Part shown: one piece after another, positions 1 through 9,919 of the stretch
Layout of the letters: the number at the start of each line of letters is the position of its first letter
Numbering within the stretch: the stretch's first letter is position 1
Origin: an uncultured Faecalibacterium sp.
GTDB taxonomy: Bacteria > Bacillota > Clostridia > Oscillospirales > Ruminococcaceae
Reading direction: 5' to 3'
NCBI GenBank assembly: GCA_937880095.1
Contig: CALFLK010000007.1
Span: 186,001 to 250,000 of the forward strand
DNA: 64,000 nt
The notes under the pieces: model-generated
What the model was told of the DNA's origin: nothing
Databases searched by the model: none
The model's input: the letters and a program-made list of their open reading frames with translations, nothing else
Position numbers and translations under genes: made by a program

Positions 1-3000
1 CAGGAACTCTACTGCTTCGTTACCGTCTACGATATCATTTGCCGGAATCTCTGCGCAGAAATCATACAGTTTCTTCAGTTCATCCTTATTGATCAGATTA
101 TGCAGTGCATTCTTTGCAGTTTCCAGCGCATGGATCATTTCATCCACCTGCTGAACTGTTACCTTGTCAGCACCTGCCAGCTGCTCAGCCTGTGCAATCT
201 ATGCCTGGAATGCATCCCACTGTGCGTCCTGTGCATACTGGTCCGCAGGGACACCCTTCATCTGTGCAATCACAGCATTCAGGCGTGCAATATCGTCTGC
301 CGTTGCGTAAGCGACCAAAGCATCCTGTGCTGCCTGCAAAGCATCCTGTGTTGCCTGAATTTCTTCCTGTGCTGCATCTGCCTTATCCAGAACGGTCTTT
401 GCTGCTTCCATCTTTTCGGTCAGCTGACTCCAGCTTTCCGGCGTGTAGGCATCCTGCTGCAATGCTGCACATGCATCATAGAGTGCCTGCAGGCTTTCCT
501 TGGTAGCAAGCGTTACTTCGTCCACATAGAAATCATCCACCGCGTACTCTTTAATACCGCCGTTGCACTTGATTTCCACATAATAGTCATCATAGTTGCC
601 CGTGGTAAAGTTCAGCTTGAGCGGCTGGTTCTTGCCCCAGCCATTCACAGCGGTGCATACCTGAGAAGCAACCACAGCATCTTCTGCGCCTGCCTCTACT
701 GCCAGATCCGATTTTACCGAAACGGTAAAGACCTGTCCTGCGCTGCCTGCAATGTACTGCAGACCCAGTGCGTAGTCGGTGTTGGGCTTCAGGCGGAGAG
801 TATGCGGCAATGTGCGCATATAGTCGCCCGCACGGGTCTTAAGCGAGAAGCGACCATTGATGGTATCGAAGGTGTGCGGTTTATTGGTTTCGGACAGGTG
901 GCTGGTATCGGACTCGGTAGAAACGAACGGACCATAGCCCTCGGTCACTGCCTCAAAGTCCTCATAGAAGTCATGTCCCTTGGCATCAGACGGGGTGTGT
1001 TCCACAACACGCACGTCGTCCCAGTTTACATAGGATTTTTCACCAGTTGCCTGCGTGCTGGTCAGTGCCAAAGTTACACTGCCGGAAGCCGGAGCGGTGA
1101 ACTCAACCCAGATACGCTGCAGATTGCGCTTGTATTTATCGGTATGATGGATACCATACTGCACATTGCTGCGATTCATATGGTTGCTTGCCAGCTCGGT
1201 CTCTCCATCTCGTACCGTGATGGTTGCAGTCTTGCCGTTTACCTCTGCCCAGACAGAAGCCTGATAACTCTTGCTGGGTGTCAGGCCGAAAATGACCTGC
1301 TCAGCAGAGCCATCCTGTGCGCCGCTCATCACCAGATAGGTATTGCCATGGCTGTTGTTCTCAAACGTGCTGTTGGTAGCAGTCCAACCATAGCCTTCGG
1401 TGTGGCTATCGAAGCCAGCATCCTTTACAAATCCGCCCTGACCCCAACCATAACCGGTCAGGCTACCGGTGTTCTCTACCTTTGCATCGCCCTTGTAGAT
1501 GACGTATGCGGTGTTTGCCTCAGCAGGAATGGTTACCTTTCCACCTTCAACAGCAATCTCACGCATTTCTGTACGGCCCATATCCGTCAGCTTGAATACC
1601 TTGACCGAAGTCTGACCGTCAAAGCAAACCGGCAGGGTCCAAGTGGTTTCGCCCTTTGCAGGGTTCCAGTGGTAAATCTTCTCCACACCGTCTACGGTAT
1701 ACGGAATGAAAATCTTATCACCGCGGGCAACCTCACGGCCGTCCAGCGTGATGACGTTGGTGTTGCCTTCCATCTTGGTCACAACATTCATATTCTGACC
1801 CAAGACAACTTCATTTGCATTTTCCCAACGCATAATCGGATACTGGGTCAGGAAACGGTTGGGCAGAACTTTGGTAAAGAAGTGCTGCTGTGCTGCATAA
1901 TAGTCCGATGCGTTCTGCCAGCCATTGATACCCGCCACACGGCTGGTACCACGGAACAGACCCACATACCAAAGATATCCTGATACTGGTTGTTGACAAA
2001 ACGAGTCAGGTTACCAGCCAGATTATCCTGCGTGATATGACCGCCAATATGGTGCGCCCAGACGCTCTGCTTATCCACAGCGCTGGGGTACTCGGTTGCC
2101 ATAGCCATACCCATGCCATTGATCTTGGAAGCCAAAGTGTACATCGGCCAACGGGTCTTGTGGTAAACGTCAACATAGATCAGATCCAGCATATGGTCGG
2201 TATCTTCGTTCAGCTTGTCCAGACGACCCTGCAGACCATCTGCAGTAGCATCCAGAGAGTCGTTATCGTGATGAATCAGACGTGCCACATCGTACCAAGG
2301 CCATCCGCCGAAAGCAGTATGCAGTCTGCCGTAGGTGGTACTCTCGGGGTAGGTTTCGGTTTCATTGATATGAATACCGACCTTGGTGTTGTACTTTTCG
2401 GATTCTGCCAGCAGGGTCTTAAAGTCTTTCAGACCGCCGGCTGCCTGATTGTAGTTTGCGAAATCGTTGTTGGAGTCATGGCCCTGACCGTTATAACCCT
2501 TGATGATAACTGTCTGGGGGAAATCATCCAGACCCAGAGACATCTTCTTCACATTGTCGAGGATGCGCAGGAAGGGATATTGTGCTGCGCTGCCTACGTT
2601 CATTGCGATAGTGTTGTAGCTACCCATAACCGTTTCATAGCCAAAAGCGTCTGCCTTGCAGCCATCCTTCCGGCAGTCATCACGGCGAGCGATTGCTGCA
2701 TCCTGGAAGTCCACCTTGTTATCTGCGTTGCGGTCGCCAGTAATGGCAACCTTCACCCAAGGCTCAGCGAACATGACCTTTTTATCCAGACCACGATACG
2801 GGAAGCCAGTGCTCCACACACCAGTCGTTGTGCGCTCACTAATGCGCATGGTCTGATAGGAAATACCACGGTGACCATTATAGGATTCGTTGTTGATTGC
2901 TGCACCCAGCTCGTTGTTGGAAAGCACAACGATAGATGCAGACTCGTACATATCACCCGCCGGGCGAGTGGTCAGATCCAGGCGCTGCTCAGACGTTGTG

Positions 3001-6000
3001 TAGTTGGCAGCACGCAGTTCTGCGCCTGCCTGCTCAGAAGAAACAGACACCAAGCTCTGCACCGGGAAGTTGATATTGTACAGCGGGTAAGCCTCGTTCT
3101 GAATGTTCTTGAGCTTCATTTGCAGGACGTTATCTGTCACGGTAAAGACAGCGTCCAGAGAAACCGTCTGTTCCGGAGCAATCTCTACCGTCAGATGATA
3201 GGTTGCGCTGTCTTTGGTAAATTCTGCTGTAACCTGCGGGCGGTATTCCTTGTTGTTCAGTTCAATCACATAGTAAGGAATTTCCTGACCCTGCAGGGTC
3301 TTGCCGTCCATGGTATAACGAATGACACGCGGGAATGCTTCTTCCATGGTTACAGTGAGTTTTTCAGAGCCAATTTCATGCTCTGCGCCGGTGGTTTCTT
3401 CTGCTTCCGGCAGGTTCACAGAGGTTACACGGAAATCCAGCAGTTCCAATTCTGCGCCGTTGACCATCAGACCGGGCAAGCCATTGCCGCCAGTCAGACA
3501 ATCTGCCGTACCAGACCACATTTCGTAATCATCCACCCAGATGATGACGTTCTTCTCCAAGAAGCGTACACGCACCTTGTACGGCACAGTACGATTGCCA
3601 AACATCTGGTTGCCATCCTCATAGTTGGGCACATTCATTGCGCCCGTATTGGAAAATACACGCCAGCCAATTCCGCCACTGCTGTGGGGACCTGCTGCTA
3701 CATAGTCAGCGCCTTCCTGACGACCAACGACGGCAAATGTGCCGGAATCGGTACGCAGGTTGAAGGTCATTTCCACATCGTAGTTTTTCAGCTTCGGTGC
3801 TGCCTGATCCACCAGCATTGCATTGCTTGCACCAGTAATCACCAGTGCCTGCTTCTGTGCATCATGCGCGACATTTGCATTACCGGAAGCCAGCTTCATC
3901 GGGTTTTCGCCCTTGGTGGGGTCCGTGGTAAAGTCACGAACATAGTTGATCTGTGTTTCCTGTGCTTGTGCCTGAATCAGCACATTGACCGCAGTCTCAA
4001 AGCCGTCAGCAAAAACCAAAGTGATCTTGGTACCGCCAGCCTGCTTGATTTCTTCGGTAATCAGGCTGCCTTCCAGACGCAGGCTGTTGCCGGCCAGCGT
4101 ATAGTCGGTATCCTTTACCAGTTCCTGATCACCAATCTTAACCGCAGTCAGTGCATTGTCTGCCAGTGTCTCACCCAGAACAAACTTCATAGCAGTTTTG
4201 CCTGCTTCTTTATAAGTGAGAGAATATTCCTTCGGGCTGACATCCACAGCAATACGCTGTCCGACAACCACGTTATCGATCTTTGCCTTGCCCTGGTTAT
4301 CACCGTTGGAGTAGCCCCAGACAACAGCACCGACCTTACCAGCACCAGTACCAGCCAGCTGCGGCACTTCCTGAGAGAACACCTGTGTACCGTCAATGGT
4401 CACAGTGATTTTGTTGCCGGCAAAATCCACACGAATGTGCTTTTTCTGGCCTTTACCCCAGCCACCAGCCTCAAAATCAGCAATGTTACTGCCGTTCTTA
4501 GTAATAGTCCATTTGCCTACGTCGTAAGTAACGCCAACATAGTTGCCGTTATCCTGCACACGCAGCAGCAGACCCAACCGACCGCCAGACTGATTCGTTA
4601 CATCTGCTTCTAGGAAACCATTCTCCGTAACCGGAGCACGATCTGCAACGAAAACGGCCTTGGAAGTAGCTTCGTCCTGCTTTGCAACAAAAGCATAACC
4701 GTTTTCGCCTTCGCCATCTTAGAAAGTGACCGTACCATCACCGGACAGTAGACGCAGACCGCCGCGGCGTGCTGCATCTGTAAAGGTAATCAAGTAGTTG
4801 CCATCTTTATCGGTTTCATCTACAGGGTCCACCGGCTTTTCCGGTTCGGGCAGCGGCTGTGCGCTGACCGTACCCATCTTTACGCTGCTAACCTTAATGT
4901 GACCACGGGTCGAATTGTCACCGTAGCCCCACAGACGGAAACCAACATGACCTGCAGCCTGACTGATTGCGCCATCATTGATTGCACCGTGTGCAACCTG
5001 TGTGCCGTCCACAAAAACCGTCACATTTGCGCCTTCAAACGCAACGCGCAGCGTAAAGGGCACACCTGCTTTAGGCACATAGCTTGCATCCGCAGTCAAA
5101 TCGCCCCATTTGCCGCCGTCATTACCGCACCAGCCCCACTTGCCAGTGTCATAGCTGACACCGGTGTAATGGTCTTTATCGGTATAGCGATACAGCAATG
5201 CAAAACGATCCGTCGTAACCGGCGTAATCGCTGCTTCTACAAAGCCGGCATCCAGCTCCGGAGAATTTGCATCAAAGTATGCAGTATTTGCACTGCCACC
5301 AGCAGCAAACAGATCCATCTGATTATCTGCGAAAGTCATTGTACCGGAGCCGGATTCCACCTTCCAGCCGCCGTGTGCTTCCTGGGTGAAGCTGGAAACC
5401 TCATAAGCATTTGCATCTTCCGCCTGCGTAATACGAATCTCCGCAGCGGATGCAAAACCGCCAACACCCTGCACCGACTTGAGCGCAATGTAGCACGCGG
5501 TATATGGACCAAACGACGCGGTTTTCCATGCCGTATCCACAGCCCAGTCACCATTTGCGACCTTAGAGAAGGTCTTACCATCTGTACTGCCCCAAATTTC
5601 GTACTTGGTAATGATACCGTTCTGCTGAGACTGACGCGGCAGATAACGCAGACCGCTTACCGCATAATCCTTGCCCAGATCGAACAAAATCCAGTGCTTT
5701 TCCGACGGAGAACCATTCCAGTTCGTATGCCACATCGCATCCTGACCGTCCAAAACTTTGTCCGGACCTTCACCGGGATGTGCGTCGCCTGCGGTAACTG
5801 TAATTCCATCTACCGGGATATCATGGGAGGCATCCCCCATGTCGATCGCTGCGAAAGTTGTAATCTCAGATTCGTCCGCAACAACTTCATCCTGAGCTTC
5901 CTCAACGAACGGAGTAGCCTCCGGCACTTCCTCGCTTTCATCAGAAACGGTGTTTTCTGTATTTGTTTCCGTTTCTACCACTTCTGCTTCTTCCGCAGCA

Positions 6001-6152
6001 GGTTCCGTTTCCGGCTCTTCTGCGGCAGCTTCGCTCATAGGCTCTTATACAAAAGGTTCGTTTGTGCCTTCTGCTGCCAAAGCATTTACCGGCAACACAC
6101 CCATCAGCATTACTACTGCTAACAGGGTTGCCACAGTCTTCCTGAATTTCAC
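1..6152 (-). pseudogene. GH101 endo-alpha-N-acetylgalactosaminidase, secreted, disrupted
   Basis: Family role: releases the core-1 disaccharide Gal-GalNAc from mucin O-glycans outside the cell. Seen: GTG start at 6152 with AGGAG 7 nt upstream, a signal peptide ending near NALAA, an acidic Glu/Pro/Thr stretch, a discoidin (F5/8C, CBM32-like) domain (about 5400-5830), two concanavalin-like modules (about 4900-5350 and 3400-4720), the GH101 barrel (about 1850-3000) with the expected nucleophile Asp in YVDV (2169-2171) and acid/base Glu in ATEYP (2091-2093), a galactose-binding-like domain and FIVAR-like helices near 200-500. The frame is interrupted by TAA (6045-6047), TAA (4719-4721), a one-base loss near the GGG run at 1961-1963 and TAG (199-201). 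Between lesions coding is continuous and similar to the family, so decay is recent or the assembly is in error. The 3' end lies outside the window. Promoter and ribosome site look intact. Confidence 0.85.
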
Positions 6153-6242
6153 ACGCATTCTCCTCTTCTTTTTTAGGGCAACGATTTTTCTTTTGGGGCA
6201 TTGTCTTGTACTTGCATCAAAAAATTCGCACCTTTTCGCCTT

Positions 6243-6270
6243 ATTATATAATATTCATTTATTTTTTCAA
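6243..6270 (-). promoter_or_regulatory. Sigma-A promoter of the GH101 gene
   Basis: On the minus strand TTGAAA (6265-6270), 16 nt, TATAAT (6243-6248), about 90 nt upstream of the GTG start. Both boxes are close to consensus, so the disrupted gene may still be transcribed. Confidence 0.55.
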
Positions 6271-6388
6271 ACATTTCTATTGTTTCTGCTCATATCAGCA
6301 ACCTATTAAAAGTACATTTTAGAAAAGTCGTGTTTCTGGCCTTGTATTGACTGCACAATTCCTGTCCCCCTGCAATTCATAACACGCA

Positions 6389-6430
6389 AAACGAGGGTAG
6401 GAACGCACACTTCGGTTCCTACCCTCGTTT
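6389..6430 (-). terminator. Rho-independent terminator after the DUF1836 gene
   Basis: Perfect 16-bp inverted repeat (6389-6404 and 6415-6430) with a 10-nt loop and short A/T runs on both sides. It sits 19 nt past the stop of the DUF1836 gene. The interval 6271-6388 holds nothing else that I recognise. Confidence 0.85.
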
Positions 6431-6448
6431 GATATAGACTATGAATTT

Positions 6449-6997
6449 TTATAATTTCTCTGAAGTTTTTGCAGCTTCTGCGCCATCTTGTTCCTGTACC
6501 AGACGGAAACAGGCATCCAAGTAAATCATATGCGATACTGCTGTTACAGCGCTTCGCAGCATTTCTTTCTCCAAAGAAGAAGTGACACCCAAATTTTCGA
6601 TTTGCGTTTTCAAGCCAAACCGATGATACAGCACATTCTCCATTTCCATGCAGAAATAGTTATAGGCAGTTTCATTGGTATAGGTATCCTTCTGCCGTGC
6701 AAACAGCTGCTGCACACATTCCAAGGGAGCTGCGTGCTTCAAAATGGCAATGCAAATCAAATACCCGATCTGACCGGCATAGTACAGCTTCTGCACAGGG
6801 TTATCCACAAGGCCCTGCTTGACATAATTGCGAATCATCGAACTGGTGATCTCAATATTGCCTAGCGGAGCCAAACATTGATTGATGTATTTTTCGGTTT
6901 GTTTTAAGTAGAGCCCGCCTGTCGGCAGCTCGGCATATCTGGGCAGACGAAAACCGCGAATCGATTCTACCAGTGCCTGTTCTATTTTTTTATCCAT
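6449..6997 (-). CDS. DUF1836 domain putative transcriptional regulator
   Basis: A 182-residue protein matching the DUF1836 family, common in Clostridia and carrying a MerR-like helix-turn-helix. Visible family hallmarks are LPRYAELP near residue 18, GLYLKQTEKYIN, SMIRNYVKQGLV and KLYYAGQIGYLI (about 30-85), followed by an alpha-helical C-terminal half. It lies head to head with the Ntn-hydrolase gene at 7197, and the shared 200-bp region holds two strong promoters and a pair of direct repeats, so autoregulation and control of the neighbour are plausible inferences. There is no Shine-Dalgarno sequence; the -10 box ends only 7 nt before the ATG, so the message may be leaderless. Ligand and targets are unknown. 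Confidence 0.8.
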   Translation of the reverse strand: MDKKIEQALVESIRGFRLPRYAELPTGGLYLKQTEKYINQCLAPLGNIEITSSMIRNYVKQGLVDNPVQKLYYAGQIGYLICIAILKHAAPLECVQQLFARQKDTYTNETAYNYFCMEMENVLYHRFGLKTQIENLGVTSSLEKEMLRSAVTAVSHMIYLDACFRLVQEQDGAEAAKTSEKL

Positions 6998-7004
6998 GGT
7001 TCAA

Positions 7005-7033
7005 ATTATACTGACAATCCGTAAAATTGTCAA
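7005..7033 (-). promoter_or_regulatory. Consensus promoter of the DUF1836 gene
   Basis: TTGACA (7028-7033), 17 nt, TATAAT (7005-7010) on the minus strand, a perfect sigma-A consensus. Expected transcription start is about 6997-6999, at the ATG itself. Confidence 0.8.
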
Positions 7034-7037
7034 CGAA

Positions 7038-7076
7038 AACCCATAACAGGTTTTTAAATAACCCTTGACAGGTTTT
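7038..7076. repeat. Two 17-bp direct repeats, candidate operator
   Basis: AACCCATAACAGGTTTT (7038-7054) and AACCCTTGACAGGTTTT (7060-7076), 15 of 17 identical, 22 bp apart (two helical turns). Each copy has AACC-N7-GGTT dyad ends. They sit between the divergent promoters, and the second covers the rightward -35. Candidate site for the DUF1836 protein by position only. Confidence 0.6.
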
Positions 7077-7093
7077 CGTCTATGTGCTAATCT
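7065..7093 (+). promoter_or_regulatory. Promoter of the Ntn-hydrolase gene
   Basis: TTGACA (7065-7070), 17 nt, TAATCT (7088-7093), about 100 nt before the ATG at 7197. The -35 lies inside the second copy of the direct repeat at 7060-7076. Confidence 0.7.
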
Positions 7094-7196
7094 TCTTTTC
7101 GGCTTTTCAAAAACCTCTGTAAGGCTTTTTGATCTCCTATCGTGTTCGATCCACATTTCTTTTGCTATTGCAAAATAACCGGAAAGGGGTATTGCT

Positions 7197-8423
7197 ATGA
7201 ACGCAACCTGTAAAGCAAAATCATCTGGTAAAAAAATTCTGACACGCATCCTTGCGGTGCTGCTTGGCTTACTTCTATTGGCTGCCATTCTTGTATTCGC
7301 TGTCTGGCACAATGAGCTTTTCACTTTATCTAGCATCCAGCTGCTGCGTGACCGCAATGATTCCCACGGTGACGGCGCCGTTTATTCCATGCAGGTACAT
7401 GGTGATTATTATCTGGATGACTTTATCGAGCAGGGCGGTGTATCCAGCGACAGCGAACTGATTGATTTTGTCACGAAACACCTCACCAAGGGTCTGCTGA
7501 AAATCAACATTTCTGATCCAGAAATCGGCTGTTCTTCCTTTACAGCGCACACGGCAGACGGGGATATGCTGTTTGCTCGTAACTACGATTTCTCCAAGAC
7601 CAACACTTGTCTGGTATTTACAAAGGCAAAAAAGGATCGTCATGCAACTATCTCTACTGCTGACTTGCAGTTCCTGGGCATCGACCCGGAGAACAACATG
7701 AACAGTATGATGGACAAAATTGTTTCTTTGGCTGCGCCCTATGCGCCGCTGGACGGCATCAATGATGCCGGTGTCAGCTGTGGCATTTACATGACCTATC
7801 AGGGTGGTGAGAAAACCATCCCTACCGATCAAAATACCGAAAAGCCAGATTTGACCTCTACCACTCTGCTGCGTCTGATTCTGGACTACGCTGACAATGT
7901 TGAAGAAGCCGTTCAGATTGCTTCTATGTACGACCTGCACGATTCTGCCAAAACTTCTTATCATTACATGGTAGCTGACTCTACTGGTAAGAGCGCTATT
8001 CTGGAATGGGTTGCTGATACGGACAGCACTGATAACGACGGCAGCGCACGCAAACTGGTTGTGACTTATAACGATGCCGATGCACACATTGGCAGCTTTG
8101 AAGCAGAGTCGAATCATCAGGTCATTACAAACTTCATTCTGCAGCCCGGCTATTACGAGGGTTCTCCTGCGGACGATAAAAAGGGTTTTGATCGCTACAT
8201 TCGCCTTTGGGACGAATTGGCACAAACCGATGGTGTTGTAGCTGATGAAAAAGCCGCTATGAACATTCTGGGCATCGTTGGTCGCCGCAGTTGGGACAAC
8301 GACGACCCCAACGGCTCTACCGTACACAGTGCTGTCTATAACCTGACCGACAAATCTATGGTTTGGGTATCCAACGAAAACTACAACGATCCCACCGCTG
8401 TTTTCCAATTTGACTTTCAATAA
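7197..8423 (+). CDS. Membrane-anchored linear amide C-N hydrolase (Ntn, choloylglycine-hydrolase-like)
   Basis: 408 residues. One N-terminal membrane helix (about 15-37) is followed by an extracytoplasmic domain of the choloylglycine hydrolase/acid-ceramidase-like Ntn fold. Visible core: candidate nucleophile Cys112 in GCSSFTA, then ADGDMLFARNYDF (Arg128, Asp131) and LDGINDAGVSCG, the order seen in C45/C59 enzymes. These cleave non-peptide C-N amide bonds. The Cys is internal, so if it is the Ntn nucleophile it would need self-cleavage after about residue 111, as in acid-ceramidase relatives. Start chosen for the GGAAAGGGG ribosome site. Monocistronic, divergent from DUF1836. Substrate unknown; the anchored, long N-terminus differs from classical bile salt hydrolases, so I do not call it one. 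Confidence 0.75.
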   Translation: MNATCKAKSSGKKILTRILAVLLGLLLLAAILVFAVWHNELFTLSSIQLLRDRNDSHGDGAVYSMQVHGDYYLDDFIEQGGVSSDSELIDFVTKHLTKGLLKINISDPEIGCSSFTAHTADGDMLFARNYDFSKTNTCLVFTKAKKDRHATISTADLQFLGIDPENNMNSMMDKIVSLAAPYAPLDGINDAGVSCGIYMTYQGGEKTIPTDQNTEKPDLTSTTLLRLILDYADNVEEAVQIASMYDLHDSAKTSYHYMVADSTGKSAILEWVADTDSTDNDGSARKLVVTYNDADAHIGSFEAESNHQVITNFILQPGYYEGSPADDKKGFDRYIRLWDELAQTDGVVADEKAAMNILGIVGRRSWDNDDPNGSTVHSAVYNLTDKSMVWVSNENYNDPTAVFQFDFQ

Positions 8424-8438
8424 TCTGTAAACTGGAAT

Positions 8439-8482
8439 ATGCCGATATTCTTTCTCCCCTGGGTGGAGTGGAATATCGGCAT
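8439..8482 (+). terminator. Terminator after the Ntn-hydrolase
   Basis: 12-bp inverted repeat (8439-8450 / 8471-8482) followed by TTTTTATAT, 15 nt after the stop. From 8483 to 8770 the sequence is very AT-rich and I see no gene or RNA. Confidence 0.8.
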
Positions 8483-8770
8483 TTTTATATATTGCTTATC
8501 TTCTCTTTATGCAAATCTCTTACATTATATAGCAGGTATTTTATTGCGACATGAAATCTGCGTTCTATATTCTATTGTTCATTTTCTTGAATGAGTAACC
8601 TATTCCATCTTTTCCTATATGCATCCGCGCTTTAACTTATCGCAATAATATACAACTCCACATTCAAGCAACGCCACTCAACCACGCTTCCCTTCCCTTC
8701 TTTGATTCTTTCTTCGCCCTAATTTATATACAACAAAATTATGTAAATATGCGCGTAACATCTTTTAATC

Positions 8771-8906
8771 TGCATATTATTGCATTATTCATGTATAATC
8801 CTGTATCTTTTTCTTAGAAATCCACCATTTCCATCTCTGCACTTATGCCTTTTCACGATATTGCATAAATATGCGTATCTACTATTTACTATCGAATATT
8901 TATGCG
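8771..8906. promoter_or_regulatory. Three ARG-box-like palindromes upstream of the amino-acid ABC operon
   Basis: TGCATATTATTGCA (8771-8784), TGCATAAATATGCG (8862-8875) and, in reverse, CGCATAAATATTCGA (8892-8906). All approximate the ArgR/AhrC pattern TGNAT-N4-ATNCA. The last fills the spacer of the operon promoter. Arginine control is an inference from pattern and context. Confidence 0.45.
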
Positions 8907-8913
8907 TTATACT
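8885..8913 (+). promoter_or_regulatory. Promoter of the amino-acid ABC operon
   Basis: TTTACT (8885-8890), 17 nt, TATACT (8908-8913), about 60 nt before the ATG at 8975. An ARG-box-like palindrome occupies the spacer, a position suited to repression. Confidence 0.6.
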
Positions 8914-8974
8914 ACAGTCGTCACCAAGATAAAGCGCGACATAAAATTTGAGGGATATTTGAGGAGAGATCATT

Positions 8975-9856
8975 ATGAAAAAGTTTCTTGCAATGGTATT
9001 AGCCGCTACGATGTTCACTTGTGTATTGACAGGCTGTCAGGGCAACCCGACAACCTCCGATTCTTCTAACAGCTCCGGTGCTTCGGCAAGCACCACTTCC
9101 GAATCTCGTCTGGATAAGATCAAAGCATCCGGCAAGCTGGTCATGGGTACTTCCCCTGACTTTGCACCGTCCGAATTTATCGATAACAGCTCCGGAGAAG
9201 CTGTTTACGTCGGTTCCGACATTGAGCTGGGCAAGTACATTGCAAAGTCCCTGGGTGTTGAGCTAGAAGTCAAAGCCATGGAGTTCTCCGCAATCCAGCA
9301 GGCAATTCAGTCCGGTACCATCGACATCGGCATCGCTGGTTTTACTTACACCGAAAAGCGCGCAGAAGCAATGGACCTGAGCGACAAGTTCAACACAACC
9401 ACCGAGGATGGTTATCAGGGTCTGCTGGTTCTGAAGGGCCAAGGTGCAAACTACAACACTGCAGAATCCTTCGCTGGCAAGAAAATCGTTGCACAGAACG
9501 CATCCATTCAGCAGACGCTGGTAAACGAGCAGCTGCCTTCTGATGTAAAGTTCCAGCCTGTTTCTGCAATTTCTGATGGCGTTATGATGGTTCTTACCGG
9601 CAAAGCCGATGCCCTTGCTGTGGACAGCGATAACGCTAAGAGTATGCTGAAGAACTATCCCGATGCTGAAATGGCTGAATTCCAGTTTGAGTACGGCAGC
9701 GAAGGCAATGTCGCTGGTATCAAGAAGGGCGAAACCGAGCTGCTGGAGGCTGTAAATGCTGCTATCGCAGAAGTCAACGAGCAGGGTCTGTATGATCAGT
9801 GGACCAAGGAAGCTACCGAACTGGCAGATTCTCTGGGTATCCAGATGGGAGAGTAA
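8975..9856 (+). CDS. Polar amino-acid ABC transporter substrate-binding lipoprotein
   Basis: 293 residues. A signal peptide ends in the lipobox LTGC (Cys at about residue 21) and is followed by a Ser/Thr-rich linker and a family-3 solute-binding domain (from LDKIKASGKLVMGTSPDF at about 45 to the end, with EFIDNSSGEAVYVGSDIE and IQSGTIDIGIAGFTYTEKR). It should be lipid-anchored outside the membrane and deliver a polar amino acid to the permease at 9920. Start has GGAGAGA 6 nt upstream. First gene of a three-gene operon. Substrate not readable from sequence; ARG-box-like sites upstream hint at arginine or another basic amino acid. Confidence 0.9.
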   Translation: MKKFLAMVLAATMFTCVLTGCQGNPTTSDSSNSSGASASTTSESRLDKIKASGKLVMGTSPDFAPSEFIDNSSGEAVYVGSDIELGKYIAKSLGVELEVKAMEFSAIQQAIQSGTIDIGIAGFTYTEKRAEAMDLSDKFNTTTEDGYQGLLVLKGQGANYNTAESFAGKKIVAQNASIQQTLVNEQLPSDVKFQPVSAISDGVMMVLTGKADALAVDSDNAKSMLKNYPDAEMAEFQFEYGSEGNVAGIKKGETELLEAVNAAIAEVNEQGLYDQWTKEATELADSLGIQMGE

Positions 9857-9919
9857 CAACACTGGCTGTGCGTTTGATATGAAAACGCGCCGGCTATCGG
9901 ATGAGAGGCATCGAAAACT

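Noticed and set aside
2037..4613. Long open frame on the plus strand opposite the GH101 gene, and similar ones opposite pncB, the COG2509 gene, scfB and the uvr genes
   Set aside because: Low-complexity, Cys/His/Gln-rich translations without ribosome sites or family motifs; they arise from the codon bias of the true genes on the other strand.
199..6047. Stop-codon reassignment or programmed read-through explaining the GH101 stops
   Set aside because: Both TAA and TAG occur inside this one gene and a frameshift is also present, while TAA, TAG and TGA end other genes normally. No read-through signal is visible.
7197..8423. Bile salt hydrolase call for the Ntn hydrolase
   Set aside because: Classical enzymes have the Cys at position 2 and no membrane anchor; here it is at 112 behind a membrane helix, so only the broader family is supported.
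8483..8884. Riboswitch or small RNA in the 490-bp gap before the amino-acid ABC operon
   Set aside because: The segment is AT-rich with no stable GC-containing stems or known aptamer core; most of it lies upstream of the mapped promoter.
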